DNA from: CAIUPE01 sp037131735
GTDB taxonomy: Bacteria > Pseudomonadota > Alphaproteobacteria > Rhizobiales > Beijerinckiaceae
Direction of reading: 5' to 3'
DNA: 52,979 nucleotides
Assembly: GCA_037131735.1 (NCBI GenBank)
Contig: JBAXQM010000018.1
Span: 1 to 52,979 of the forward strand
Shown here: in pieces, positions 7,845 through 15,849 of the stretch
Layout: every line of letters begins with the position of its first letter
Position numbering within the stretch: the stretch's first letter is position 1
Notes under the pieces: model-generated
Told to the model about the DNA's origin: nothing
Databases searched by the model: none
Seen by the model: the letters and a program-made list of their open reading frames with translations, nothing else
Translations under genes and position numbers: made by a program

Positions 7845-8540
7845 ATGAGCACGCACGGACATTCAACCCGCGACCGCATTGTCGATGCGTTGATGGAACT
7901 TGCCGCGGAACGTGATTGGGACCGTATCGAGATATCCGATGTCGCTGAACGCGCCAGCGTGACGCTTCTCGAGTTCCGCGAGGCGTTTCCTTCAAAAGGT
8001 GCGGTACTTGGCAGCTTCAATCGTCGTATCGATCAGCTTGTTTTGGGCGATGACGATAAGAGCCTTGCGGATGAATCCACGCGCGACCGTATTTTTGATG
8101 TGCTCATGCGGCGCTTTGATGCGCTCTCTCCTTATAAGCACGCACTGAAACGCATGGCACCGTCTTTAGCGCGTGATCCGTTGACGCTCGCAGCGCTCAA
8201 TCAGGCTGCCTTGAATTCGATGCGGTTTATGCTTGCAGCAGCCGGTGTTGAAACCGAAGGGCCGATGGGCGCGATCAAGCTTCAAGGTGCAGTGCTTGCT
8301 TATGCGAAAGTGATGGATGTGTGGTTCCGTGATGAAGATCGGGGTCTCTCACGCACTATGGCGGCGCTCGATGAAGAATTGAAGCGCGGCGGAATGGTGA
8401 TCAATCGGCTTGAAGATCTCGAGCGCATGACCCAACCGTTGTCAGGCGCGCTTCATCGCATGTTCGAACGCGGTATGGCGATGGCTAAGAAGGATCGCAG
8501 TGCGCATCGTGCCGATGCCGATCTCGATCCTTCAATTTGA
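7845..8540 (+). CDS. TetR-family transcriptional regulator
   Basis: A 231-residue protein with an N-terminal helix-turn-helix of TetR type: TRDRIVDALMELAAERDWDRIEISDVAERASVTLLEFREAFPSK spans helices 1 to 4. The rest is a helical ligand-binding domain with no recognisable ligand signature. An alternative start 24 bases earlier exists, but this ATG follows a G-rich site and the domain begins directly after it. It sits between proC and the CsaA-like gene on the same strand, so its target may be elsewhere; no clear operator dyad was seen beside it. Confidence 0.78.
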   Translation: MSTHGHSTRDRIVDALMELAAERDWDRIEISDVAERASVTLLEFREAFPSKGAVLGSFNRRIDQLVLGDDDKSLADESTRDRIFDVLMRRFDALSPYKHALKRMAPSLARDPLTLAALNQAALNSMRFMLAAAGVETEGPMGAIKLQGAVLAYAKVMDVWFRDEDRGLSRTMAALDEELKRGGMVINRLEDLERMTQPLSGALHRMFERGMAMAKKDRSAHRADADLDPSI

Positions 8541-8567
8541 TCGCATTTCTCTGCAAGGATCGTTCTG

Positions 8568-8927
8568 ATGTCTGATGCGTCGTCGCTTACGCCTAACATT
8601 ACTTTTGATGATTTTTTGAAAGTCGATATTCGCGTCGGCACCGTGATTGAAGCTGAGCCCTTTCCTGAAGCGCGGAAGCCCGCCATCAAATTGAAAATTG
8701 ATTTTGGCGCGCCGATTGGCATTAAAAAATCATCGGCGCAGATTACTGAAAATCACAGTCCAGAAAAACTCGTCGGCAGCCAGGTGCTTGCGGTGGTCAA
8801 TTTCCCGCCGCTTCAGATCGGGCCATTCATGTCAGAGGTTTTGACTCTCGGCGTTCCCGATGAAGCGGGCAAGGTCATGTTAATCCGTCCTGATCGCGCA
8901 GTGCCGAAGGGCGGTCGACTTTATTAA
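8568..8927 (+). CDS. tRNA-binding domain protein, CsaA-like
   Basis: A 119-residue single-domain protein with the EMAP-II/Arc1p-type OB fold. FDDFLKVDIRVGTVIEAEPFPEARKPAIKLKIDFG is followed by KSSAQIT and a closing MSEVLTLGVPDEAGKVMLIRPD, all typical of CsaA. CsaA proteins are homodimers that bind tRNA and have been proposed as secretion chaperones in Bacillus. The physiological role here is uncertain. It lies 27 bases downstream of the TetR gene and converges on sufE. Confidence 0.87.
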   Translation: MSDASSLTPNITFDDFLKVDIRVGTVIEAEPFPEARKPAIKLKIDFGAPIGIKKSSAQITENHSPEKLVGSQVLAVVNFPPLQIGPFMSEVLTLGVPDEAGKVMLIRPDRAVPKGGRLY

Positions 8928-8943
8928 GTCTTTTGTTTTGAAG

Positions 8944-9366
8944 TTATGTGCTTGCTGCAATCGCATCGCGGCGAATGCGCTCGACCATCGACCGCACGCC
9001 ATTTGATCGCTGCGGCGTGAGATGTTCGGCAAGGCCTAAGCGGCGGAACAGATCAAGCGCATCAATGCTTAGAATTTCACGCGCAGTCTTTCCCGAATAA
9101 AGCGCAAGCGTGAGTGCCACGAGACCTTTGACAATATGAGCGTCGCTTTGGCCTTTAAATGATAAAACAGGTTCGAGCCCTGAATGATCAACCGATGTGA
9201 CGACCCAAACCTGACTTGCGCAGCCTTTGACGCGATTGTCTTCTGTCGTTTCACTCTCGGAAAGCTGCGTAAGGTCTTTTCCGAGCTCGATCAAATAGCG
9301 GTAGCGGTCTTCCCAATCTTCGAGGAAGCCAAAATTCTCGATAATCTCGTTGATGCGTGATGCCAT
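8944..9366 (-). CDS. sufE: SufE-family cysteine desulfuration protein
   Basis: A 140-residue protein that accepts persulfide sulfur from the cysteine desulfurase SufS and passes it to the SufBCD scaffold. The acceptor cysteine is C49 in NRVKGCASQVW. The N-terminal INEIIENFGFLEDWEDRYRYLIELGK is the family opening. The frame is open for six codons upstream, but the internal ATG fits the family start better. The next gene on the same strand upstream encodes a one-TM protein, a pairing I associate with Rhizobiales. Confidence 0.92.
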   Translation of the reverse strand: MASRINEIIENFGFLEDWEDRYRYLIELGKDLTQLSESETTEDNRVKGCASQVWVVTSVDHSGLEPVLSFKGQSDAHIVKGLVALTLALYSGKTAREILSIDALDLFRRLGLAEHLTPQRSNGVRSMVERIRRDAIAAST

Positions 9367-9418
9367 GATCGAATCCAAACTCACACGGGTTTAGAGGTGA
9401 AACCCCGTATGGTCGAGA

Positions 9419-9895
9419 TCAAATCTTTTTCTGGACGTCTGGTTCGCGACGCGGAGGCAGGGGAACTGACGGAGCGGGGGTTGCGTCGGCCACAAGGTTT
9501 TGAGCGTGTGCCTTATCATTGCCCGAAGCGGCATGGGCCGTTTCCGGTCCGATGAGTGCGGCGAGGGGGTCCGTATCTGTCGCGGCCTTTGCGGCACGTG
9601 CAGCGAGTTCGAGACAGGATTTTTCATGACCCGTGCAGGCGGTTGCCACGGCGCGCGTGGCCGTTTCCATCGTGGCCTTGAGTGCCGCGATGCTAATTGT
9701 TTCAGGGCCCTTTAAAGCGGCGCTTGCGGTGGTCGTGCGAGGTGCGCTTGTCTCTTGTGATTTTAATGTGGCGCTTGATGCGGATGATCCCGAAACGAGT
9801 CCCGGACGCGCAAGCCATTCCGGCATGGGCGGCCGCAAGGGCGATGCCAAATAGATGAGGCCAATCACGGCGGCTGATTTGATGACGAATCCCAT
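9419..9895 (-). CDS. Single-TM hypothetical protein (DUF5330-like)
   Basis: About 158 residues. The ATG chosen places a membrane segment (VIKSAAVIGLIYLASPL) directly at the N-terminus. The remainder is low-complexity, rich in Ala, Thr and Pro, with the more ordered block ATRAVATACTGHEKSCLELAARAAKAA near residues 73-100. The position next to sufE and the layout resemble Rhizobiales DUF5330 proteins, but this is a weak resemblance. The two cysteines of TGHEKSC could form a disulfide if the tail is periplasmic. Three GANTC motifs lie at 9887-9912 around the start. Confidence 0.6.
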   Translation of the reverse strand: MGFVIKSAAVIGLIYLASPLRPPMPEWLARPGLVSGSSASSATLKSQETSAPRTTTASAALKGPETISIAALKATMETATRAVATACTGHEKSCLELAARAAKAATDTDPLAALIGPETAHAASGNDKAHAQNLVADATPAPSVPLPPRREPDVQKKI

Positions 9896-10215
9896 CGCTG
9901 ACGAATCGAATCCTGGCTTCTGTAAAATTTTCTTTGATCGACAGGAGCCCAAAACGGGATTGTCATGACCTCATCAATTGACAATGCGTCATGCACGTTG
10001 GGGAGACACGCATAGATTGCAAAGATGGTTAAAGCTTGATGAATAAAAGAGCCGTTTTTAGCCGCTTTGTTAACGCTTTGCGGGCGCTTGTTAACAAATG
10101 GCCGTGGCTCGCTCAAAATTGATTAATTCGTTTAGGGAAGGCTTAAGCACGATCGGGCACTCTGCGGATCGAAGCGTAACCGTAAGCGGTTGCGCCTTTT
10201 ATTCCGAGGGATGCC
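9896..10215. other. 320-base divergent intergenic region with paired GTTAAC palindromes
   Basis: No convincing gene is seen. It must hold promoters for the sufE-side gene (minus) and the kinase gene (plus). Two GTTAAC palindromes (10069-10074 and 10090-10095) are spaced 21 bases start to start, two helical turns, in similar context (CTTTGTTAACG and GCTTGTTAACA). A TTGACA lies near 9977. Two GANTC sites abut at 9903-9912. Confidence 0.4.
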
Positions 10216-11910
10216 ATGATCAAACAGGTTGAACAAATTGTTAGCGACGCTTTGGGCGCTTTGGTTCATCCCACGATTACGGAAGGCACGCCGGCCTTTA
10301 CCGCGCATCGCTTTTTTATTGGCACTCGACTTGCCATGGCCGTCGCTGGTGTCGTGTCGCTTCTTCTCTTCACGATCGTGCCGCAGGTCGTCTCATCAAG
10401 TCTGCATTATCTGGGCATCATCTTATTGTTTCAGGCCGTGATTGCGTTAGGCGTGTCACGCCTCGGCGGGTTTCGCGCTGGTATATCCCTTTCATTACTC
10501 ACATTATCATTTATTCCTGTGCTCGCAGGCGGCCCCGCTTCGGTCGCGCTGTTGATGCCGCTCATTCTTGAGGGTGCCTTACTGCAGGGACCTCGTGGCG
10601 CAGCGTTTTATCTTGTGAGCCTTGCGGCGAGTGCTGCTGTCTCTGCGTTTGCTGGGCCGGTTGTATCCCCTTTGGCGATGGCGCTTTTTTCAGGCGCGGG
10701 ACTTGCCGGTTTGGCCTTCGGTGTCTTTTTCGCGCTAGATCTTCTTGTCGGTGCCGATCGCCGCGCATCGCGTGAAGAAGATCGCTGGCGTGGCGCAACC
10801 GCTTTGGTCGATGGCGGTCTTGCGCGTCATGATGTGTCGGGCAAAGTCAAAGGTGCGAATGAAAAATTCTGCCGCTTTCTTGGCATTGAAGCTGAGGGTC
10901 TCTCTGATCGTAGCGTGATTGAAAGATTGCATCTTTCGAGCGCGCCCTTGTTTTTGAAAGCGCTCTCTGATGCGAGCCATGGCGCGCAAGCGGTGGAAGC
11001 GCATATTCGCATTCGCGCGGAAGCCGGTGCAGAGGGGCATGATGCGTCTGATCCCTATCGCGATGCGATTGTTCGTTTCCAACGTGTGGCACCCGGTAGC
11101 GCGCGTGATGATGGTGAAATTTTTGCGCTTTATCGTGCAGCGCCTGTGCCGCAAGTTCAGCGTAAAGCGGATACTGTTGAAACAACAACTTTCGCTCTTC
11201 AACGTTTAGGCCATGAATTACGAACGCCGCTTTCGGCGATTGTCGGATTTACCGAGTGTCTGGCTGATCCCCATTTGGTTGCCGATCACGATTCACGTCG
11301 GCAAGATTATGTGCGGCTGATTTCCGTTTCCGCACATCATATGCTTGAGCTTGTTGACGGGCTTTCAGAAGGCAAGGTACCACAAGAGCCAGTCGATCGG
11401 ATTGACCTCGCAAGCATTGTTGATGAAACGCTCTCGATGATTGCAGCCGATGCGGCGCAGAAGGGCACAGAAATTCGGGCCCATATTGCTCCGCACTTGC
11501 CACGGATGGTTGGAAACCGTCGCGGTGTCCGGCAAGTCGCTCTCAATCTTTTAAGCAATGCCATTAAATTTGCGCCTGAAGGCAAGGTTACCGTTACAGT
11601 TCGACAAGACGGACCAATGCTGGCGCTGACCATTGCGGATGACGGCAAGGGTGTTGAGGTGGATGAGCTGCCGCGATTGACGGAACCACGCTTCCGTGGT
11701 CGGTCAAGCCGCCTTGCGCAGATCGAAGGTCAGGGTCTTGGGCTTTCAATTGTCCGCGAAATCGTCAACCATCACGAAGGTACTTTGGCGATTGATAGTC
11801 GTCCGGGTGAAGGCCTTTCAGCGACGGTGCGCTTTCCGTTGGAACGGCAAGTCGCCGAAGTCTTTCATGCCGGTCGTCGCGTGATGGCGGGAGGCCGTCG
11901 TTATGCGTGA
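10216..11910 (+). CDS. Membrane sensor histidine kinase (DivJ-like layout)
   Basis: A 564-residue kinase. Residues 30-175 hold about five or six closely spaced hydrophobic segments with little periplasmic sequence. A soluble stretch with a degenerate PAS-like region (about 195-310) follows, then HisKA with H333 in LGHELRTPLSAIVGF, and a HATPase domain with NLLSNAIKFA, DDGKGV and GQGLGLSIV. A multi-TM N-terminus followed directly by the kinase core resembles DivJ, the cell-cycle kinase of Caulobacter and relatives; that identity is inferred, not proven. It overlaps the next gene by eight bases. No cognate response regulator is adjacent, as is usual for DivJ/PleC-type kinases. Confidence 0.82.
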   Translation: MIKQVEQIVSDALGALVHPTITEGTPAFTAHRFFIGTRLAMAVAGVVSLLLFTIVPQVVSSSLHYLGIILLFQAVIALGVSRLGGFRAGISLSLLTLSFIPVLAGGPASVALLMPLILEGALLQGPRGAAFYLVSLAASAAVSAFAGPVVSPLAMALFSGAGLAGLAFGVFFALDLLVGADRRASREEDRWRGATALVDGGLARHDVSGKVKGANEKFCRFLGIEAEGLSDRSVIERLHLSSAPLFLKALSDASHGAQAVEAHIRIRAEAGAEGHDASDPYRDAIVRFQRVAPGSARDDGEIFALYRAAPVPQVQRKADTVETTTFALQRLGHELRTPLSAIVGFTECLADPHLVADHDSRRQDYVRLISVSAHHMLELVDGLSEGKVPQEPVDRIDLASIVDETLSMIAADAAQKGTEIRAHIAPHLPRMVGNRRGVRQVALNLLSNAIKFAPEGKVTVTVRQDGPMLALTIADDGKGVEVDELPRLTEPRFRGRSSRLAQIEGQGLGLSIVREIVNHHEGTLAIDSRPGEGLSATVRFPLERQVAEVFHAGRRVMAGGRRYA

Positions 11911-12433
11911 ACGGACGATGCGTCGTGAACCGATCTTCGATGATCCTCATCCCTATCAAGAAAATGATGGCTATGACGATGATCGTTCGCATGACGACCA
12001 AAGCAATTCGTCATCATTGCGTCGGATGTTGTCTCCCGCGCGCAGTATCCCCACGACAATTTTAATCCTCGTTACAATCGCCTTTGTTACTAATGCGCTT
12101 TACTTGCAGCATGGTAATCGGGGGACGTTACTCCCTGATCTTTTGACGAGCATGAGAAGCGTCTTTATCGCTGCTACTCCGGTTGATCCGGCTTCTGTTC
12201 CTGCGCCCCCGCGCCGACCCGATCCCGCTTTGGGCGATCTCACGGTGGCATCGGCCGAGCGAGCCCTGATACGCATAGGTTATTTTTCAGGGCCCGCCGA
12301 AGGGCTGAAATCAGCGTCCTATCGTGAAGCCTTGATGCGCTTCCAAAAAGATCGCCGTCTTGCACCTTCAGGCGAGCTTGATGACGTGACAAAGCGGGAG
12401 CTCGAAAAGATGTCGGGCCTCCTCGTCGATTAA
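11903..12433 (+). CDS. Membrane-anchored peptidoglycan-binding domain protein
   Basis: A 176-residue protein with a hydrophilic, Asp/His-rich N-terminus (residues 1-35), one membrane segment (about 48-70, PTTILILVTIAFVTNALYL) and a C-terminal PG_binding_1 module (about 110-172: ALIRIGYFSGPAEG...YREALMRFQKDRRLAPSGELDDVTKREL). The topology is likely N-in with the binding module in the periplasm. It starts inside the kinase gene and is followed five bases later by DUF1491, so the three are one operon. Confidence 0.82.
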   Translation: MRERTMRREPIFDDPHPYQENDGYDDDRSHDDQSNSSSLRRMLSPARSIPTTILILVTIAFVTNALYLQHGNRGTLLPDLLTSMRSVFIAATPVDPASVPAPPRRPDPALGDLTVASAERALIRIGYFSGPAEGLKSASYREALMRFQKDRRLAPSGELDDVTKRELEKMSGLLVD

Positions 12434-12438
12434 GCGCC

Positions 12439-12768
12439 ATGGCGCGATTACGCTCTGATCTTGTTGTTGCCGCGATTTTGAGACGTGCGCAGAGTGCGGG
12501 TGCAACAGCCGTGCTCAGGCGACGTGGCGCGGGCGAGGCGGGTGCGATTTTCATTTCCGTTGATTATCTTAATGGACAGAGCGATCTTTATGCGCCGGCA
12601 CCGCCGCGCATGAACGAGGACGATGATTTAGTAAGGCGCTTTGATATTATTCTCCCGACTGCCACACCGCTTGAGGTGAATGATCGCATGGCGCGTGAGA
12701 TCAAATTTGATTCTGATCTCTGGTGGGTCGAGATTGAGGATCGCCAAGGGCGCAGTTTTGCGAAATAA
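12439..12768 (+). CDS. DUF1491 family protein
   Basis: A 109-residue protein recognised by MARLRSDLVVAAILRRAQSAGATAVLRRRG, GAIFISVD and the C-terminal WWVEIEDRQGR, features of the alphaproteobacterial DUF1491 family of unknown function. It starts five bases after the peptidoglycan-binding gene and is probably translationally coupled to it. Confidence 0.85.
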   Translation: MARLRSDLVVAAILRRAQSAGATAVLRRRGAGEAGAIFISVDYLNGQSDLYAPAPPRMNEDDDLVRRFDIILPTATPLEVNDRMAREIKFDSDLWWVEIEDRQGRSFAK

Positions 12769-12810
12769 TTCTTTTTAGACTTTAGTGTTCAAATTAAGAG
12801 GTCTTGCTCT

Positions 12811-13872
12811 ATGAGTGATCGAACAGGTTCTGTCGCCAGCCATAGCAAGTTATCTTTGGACTCGGATCGCGTTGCTGTTCCAGCTGCGGATGTTCAGCGT
12901 GTGATTGAAATGATCCTGGAATACGCGGGTTGCTCATCATCTGTTGCCCGTGAAGTTGCGGATCATTTGATTGATACAGAGTTATGCGGCGTTGAATCGC
13001 ATGGCGTGATGCGCGTGATGCAATATGCGGATCAATTCACAAAAGGTGTCATGAACTCGAGCGCCGAAGCCGTCATTGTCAAAAATGATCGAAGTGGTGA
13101 CGAAGTCGATGGTCGCGGCGGCATTGGTATTCCCGCTATGCGGCTTGCTGTTGATCACTGCGTTTCTTTGGCCAAGGAGAGAGGCATTGCCGCTTTACCG
13201 GTAAGACATGTCGGGCATACGGGCCGCTTGGGTGCCTATGCCGAGCGTGCAGCACATGAGGGATTTTTAGTCATTATCATTGGCGGCGGCGGACGACAGA
13301 ATTGGCGACAAGTGACTCCTTACGGAGGTCGTAAAGCGTTGTTGCCAACCAATCCTTTTTGCTTTGGTATTCCCGGAGGGCAACAAGGGCCCGTCATTGT
13401 TGATTTTGCAACATCCATCATCGCCGGTGGGTGGCTTTATGCCGCGCGCGCTGCGGGTGCCAAAGTACCTTTCGGTTCGATCATGAACAGGGACGGTGCG
13501 CTCTCCGACGACCCAGCAGATTATTTCAATGGAGGCGCAATTTTACCGAAAGGCGGTGCCATGGGTTATGGACTCGCTGTGATGGCTGAATTGATCTGCG
13601 AAGCGATGCTGGGGCCTGTGACAACGGAAGTGAATTGGTTTGTAATCGCGGTCGATGCGGGGCGTTATCGTGAACACCATGTCATGATGAGTGTCGCCGA
13701 AGAGATTCTGGCAGAGATCAGAGATTGTCCGCCGGCCGATGGGGTCAAGCGGGTTGAAGTTCCGGGCGAGCGTGAGCGGCGGCATCGCGACGACAATCTT
13801 GATCGGATGATTGCTCTGCCTCAACTGACGTGGACCGCTATGCGCGAGAGAGCTGCCCGTGCATCCGTCTGA
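12811..13872 (+). CDS. Ldh-family NAD(P)-dependent 2-hydroxyacid oxidoreductase
   Basis: A 353-residue member of the malate/L-lactate dehydrogenase (Ldh_2, YlbC/YiaK) family, distinct from classic Rossmann lactate dehydrogenases. Signatures are DTELCGVESHGVMRV with the substrate-binding histidine, VRHVGHTGRLGAYAERA, NPFCFGIPG and the glycine-rich KGGAMGYGLAVMAEL. The reaction is reversible oxidation of a 2-hydroxyacid or a related imine substrate; the exact substrate is unknown. The first 20 or so residues are poorly conserved in the family. A terminator follows directly. Confidence 0.88.
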   Translation: MSDRTGSVASHSKLSLDSDRVAVPAADVQRVIEMILEYAGCSSSVAREVADHLIDTELCGVESHGVMRVMQYADQFTKGVMNSSAEAVIVKNDRSGDEVDGRGGIGIPAMRLAVDHCVSLAKERGIAALPVRHVGHTGRLGAYAERAAHEGFLVIIIGGGGRQNWRQVTPYGGRKALLPTNPFCFGIPGGQQGPVIVDFATSIIAGGWLYAARAAGAKVPFGSIMNRDGALSDDPADYFNGGAILPKGGAMGYGLAVMAELICEAMLGPVTTEVNWFVIAVDAGRYREHHVMMSVAEEILAEIRDCPPADGVKRVEVPGERERRHRDDNLDRMIALPQLTWTAMRERAARASV

Positions 13873-13874
13873 AT

Positions 13875-13905
13875 AAGACATTCATCGCACACAATGTCTT
13901 GTTTT
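13875..13905 (+). terminator. Terminator after the Ldh-family gene
   Basis: AAGACATT (13875-13882) pairs with AATGTCTT (13893-13900) around a 10-base loop and is followed by GTTTT. It starts three bases after the stop codon. Confidence 0.6.
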
Positions 13906-13931
13906 ATCTATTGAAATTCTTCGCGGTTCTT

Positions 13932-13977
13932 ATTGTCATAAATTGTCGTGTAACTGTCATAATTGAATTGTGACAGT
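13932..13977 (+). promoter_or_regulatory. Large palindrome and Pho-box-like repeats
   Basis: ACTGTCA (13953-13959) and TGACAGT (13971-13977) flank AATT-G-AATT, giving a 25-base dyad with only one mismatched pair. The same stretch carries direct repeats TTGTCAT (13932), TTGTCGT (13943) and CTGTCAT (13954). The last two have the 11-base spacing of a PhoB box and match the E. coli consensus at about 15 of 18 positions. It lies some 115-160 bases upstream of the 14092 gene and probably regulates it. Confidence 0.45.
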
Positions 13978-14091
13978 CTTTTTACTTGCCAGTGACAAAG
14001 GGCTCCCTCAGTCTGCAGCGGTTACGGACTAAAAAGGCTCCAATCAATTACCTGCCGTAACGTTGTAGTCACTACCGGGAGGCTAGACGGC

Positions 14092-14385
14092 ATGCATACG
14101 GTTATTCGGACCTATTCAGGTCAAGGGGCAGTTGAGACGATTGATCTCATCATCGCGAGCAAAAAAGACGTCAAAAAATTGATGCGCGGTGTAAAGGGCT
14201 TTATCAGCTATTCCGTCATCAAGACGGAAAAAGGCGGATTTACCATCACAGTCGCCAAGAATGAAAAAGCGTCAGAGGCGATTACAACCGCTGCGCGCGA
14301 ATGGGTGAGCACGAACGCTGCTGATCTCAAGCCAAAGCCACCGAAGATTGTTGGTGGAGAGGTTGCTCTTCACATTGACGATTAA
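14092..14385 (+). CDS. Hypothetical protein, possible dimeric alpha/beta-barrel fold
   Basis: A 97-residue soluble protein of unknown function. The pattern VIRTYSGQGAVETIDLIIASKKDVKKLMRGVKGFISYSVIKTEKGGFTITVAKNEKASEAI resembles the ferredoxin-like antibiotic-biosynthesis-monooxygenase (dimeric alpha/beta barrel) layout: beta strand, helix, a 'GF.SY.V...' strand and a 'GG.T.TV' strand. No catalytic residue is evident. The unusual palindrome upstream suggests tight regulation. It converges on the DUF2336 gene. Confidence 0.65.
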   Translation: MHTVIRTYSGQGAVETIDLIIASKKDVKKLMRGVKGFISYSVIKTEKGGFTITVAKNEKASEAITTAAREWVSTNAADLKPKPPKIVGGEVALHIDD

Positions 14386-14438
14386 TGCATCGTGTGATGT
14401 TCGGCATGCGCTGATGATCTGAAATGCGCCTCAAAAAA

Positions 14439-15506
14439 TTAGGCAACAGCATCCATTACGATTACAGATGGTGTGAGGGATAGAGGCGCACGATCGCGCG
14501 CAGCTTTGTCTCTTTTCAAGTGCTGCGGTGCAATCATAGCGTCGAGAAGTATCTTTGCGGCGCCGATCGAAAGACATTCCAGCACGTCTTCAGCGCCTCC
14601 TGGACGAAGAGCCTTAACCGGATCGGCTCCGATTAGACGCAGCACTTGGGTGATTGCGTTTTTTTCTAATCCCAAAGAGAGGCATACGAGTGCGGTTATC
14701 GCGCCATCGGGATGGTTGAGCCGCGGCTGAAAGGTCGGATCGCATTGATTCATGCCGGAACTTACAGCCAAAGCCGAGATAATGCCTTCACGATCTTGTT
14801 GTTCAATCGCCATTGTTAGCGAATGGGGTAGGGTCTTTGGGGCTAACTCATAAGGAGGCAATGAAGAGTATTCTTCTAAAGCTTCCGCCATCAGCGCCGC
14901 TCTTTGTGTGGATGAAGCCTTTTCAAAAAGCTTCGCTCTTTGATGAAAAGATAAATCATCACGATCAAGTAAAAGCGTAGCAAGCTTCTGATTTTTTCTC
15001 GCGCGATGCAAAAGATGATCGACGACCCGATGGGCGTCTGTCAGTGTCCGGCTTTCGGCCAGAAGATGATCAATCACGGCATCATCACGATCAATCAATC
15101 CGGAGAGGATGAGGGGATCAAGATGGGGACGGCTTGCGACCGCGCGCGCTTCATCAAGAGTTCCTGTTGTCGCGCGGTGGAGAAGAATAGCCGGCGGCAG
15201 CGATTGGGCGCCCGCAAGCGCAATCAGACTTGAACGATCGCCGCGGGCGAGAAATACATAAGCGAGAGACGGTGTCATGTGTCCTGCCGAGGTCAGCATT
15301 TCTGCGCATATACGGGCGATCTTTTCGGAGGCTCGCGGCAAAAGTGCGTAAACCTCGGCGGCGATAGGAGTCTCCGACGAGTGAGCAGGGAGGGCGGCTT
15401 TATAAGGTGAAGCGTTTGGTTCGTATTCGTTTTGATTATTGAAAGAATTCTCGGTACGGCGTGACAAGCGTGTCTCTACTGTCGCTCTTTCAAACGCCAA
15501 GGCCAT
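14439..15506 (-). CDS. DUF2336 domain-containing protein
   Basis: A 355-residue soluble, mostly helical protein of the alphaproteobacterial DUF2336 family. It shows HEAT-like repeats such as DPLILSGLIDRDDAVIDHLLAESRTLTDAHRVVDHLLH and a C-terminal region ending ILLDAMIAPQHLKRDKAARDRAPLSLTPSVIVMDA. The function is unknown. A good CtrA-type motif (15594-15608) lies about 90 bases upstream, suggesting cell-cycle control. Confidence 0.8.
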   Translation of the reverse strand: MALAFERATVETRLSRRTENSFNNQNEYEPNASPYKAALPAHSSETPIAAEVYALLPRASEKIARICAEMLTSAGHMTPSLAYVFLARGDRSSLIALAGAQSLPPAILLHRATTGTLDEARAVASRPHLDPLILSGLIDRDDAVIDHLLAESRTLTDAHRVVDHLLHRARKNQKLATLLLDRDDLSFHQRAKLFEKASSTQRAALMAEALEEYSSLPPYELAPKTLPHSLTMAIEQQDREGIISALAVSSGMNQCDPTFQPRLNHPDGAITALVCLSLGLEKNAITQVLRLIGADPVKALRPGGAEDVLECLSIGAAKILLDAMIAPQHLKRDKAARDRAPLSLTPSVIVMDAVA

Positions 15507-15593
15507 GCTTCTTACTGCGCCTCCCCTTCGGGGTTCCCCCCTTCGGCCTAAGCCGAATCCCTAATCGACTTCTCGACCGTAGAGGGTCAATCG

Positions 15594-15608
15594 TTAGCGA
15601 AGCGTTAA
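15594..15608. promoter_or_regulatory. CtrA-type binding motif
   Basis: TTAG-N7-TTAA, followed by CCAT, differs from the full CtrA consensus TTAA-N7-TTAA(C) by one base. It sits between the DUF2336 gene (minus) and the small gene at 15667 (plus), so it could act on either. A GANTC site is present 35 bases away (15555-15559). Confidence 0.5.
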
Positions 15609-15666
15609 CCATATCCAGTCAATGGTGATGGTGGTTCTAACCTCATGATCCGAGAGGAGAGTTCCT

Positions 15667-15849
15667 GTGGCCAAGATCATACAATTTGAGCCTTTGCGGC
15701 GTGAAAAGCGCGTGAATGCAGATTTAACTGCGCCGTGCCGGATCATCCTTTTTACTGGCGTGCAATACGAACACTCTGAAAAGACTGGTAAGAGAAAGAG
15801 AATTCGCTCGTCGAGTTCTTCACCACGGGCGCGTCGGCGGAAAGCGTGA
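15667..15849 (+). CDS. Small conserved-looking hypothetical protein (60 aa)
   Basis: The GTG start is preceded by GAGAGGAGAG at good distance. The product MAKIIQFEPLRREKRVNADL...CRIILFTGVQYEH is followed by a basic serine/arginine-rich tail. I recall similar small alphaproteobacterial proteins with a FTGVRYEH-like motif but cannot name a family. It overlaps the next gene by four bases, suggesting coupling to the lipoprotein. Function is unknown. Confidence 0.6.
   Translation: MAKIIQFEPLRREKRVNADLTAPCRIILFTGVQYEHSEKTGKRKRIRSSSSSPRARRRKA

Noticed and set aside
9170..9182. GGTTCGAGCCC resembling a tRNA T-arm
   Set aside because: It is inside sufE and no acceptor or anticodon stem can be drawn around it.
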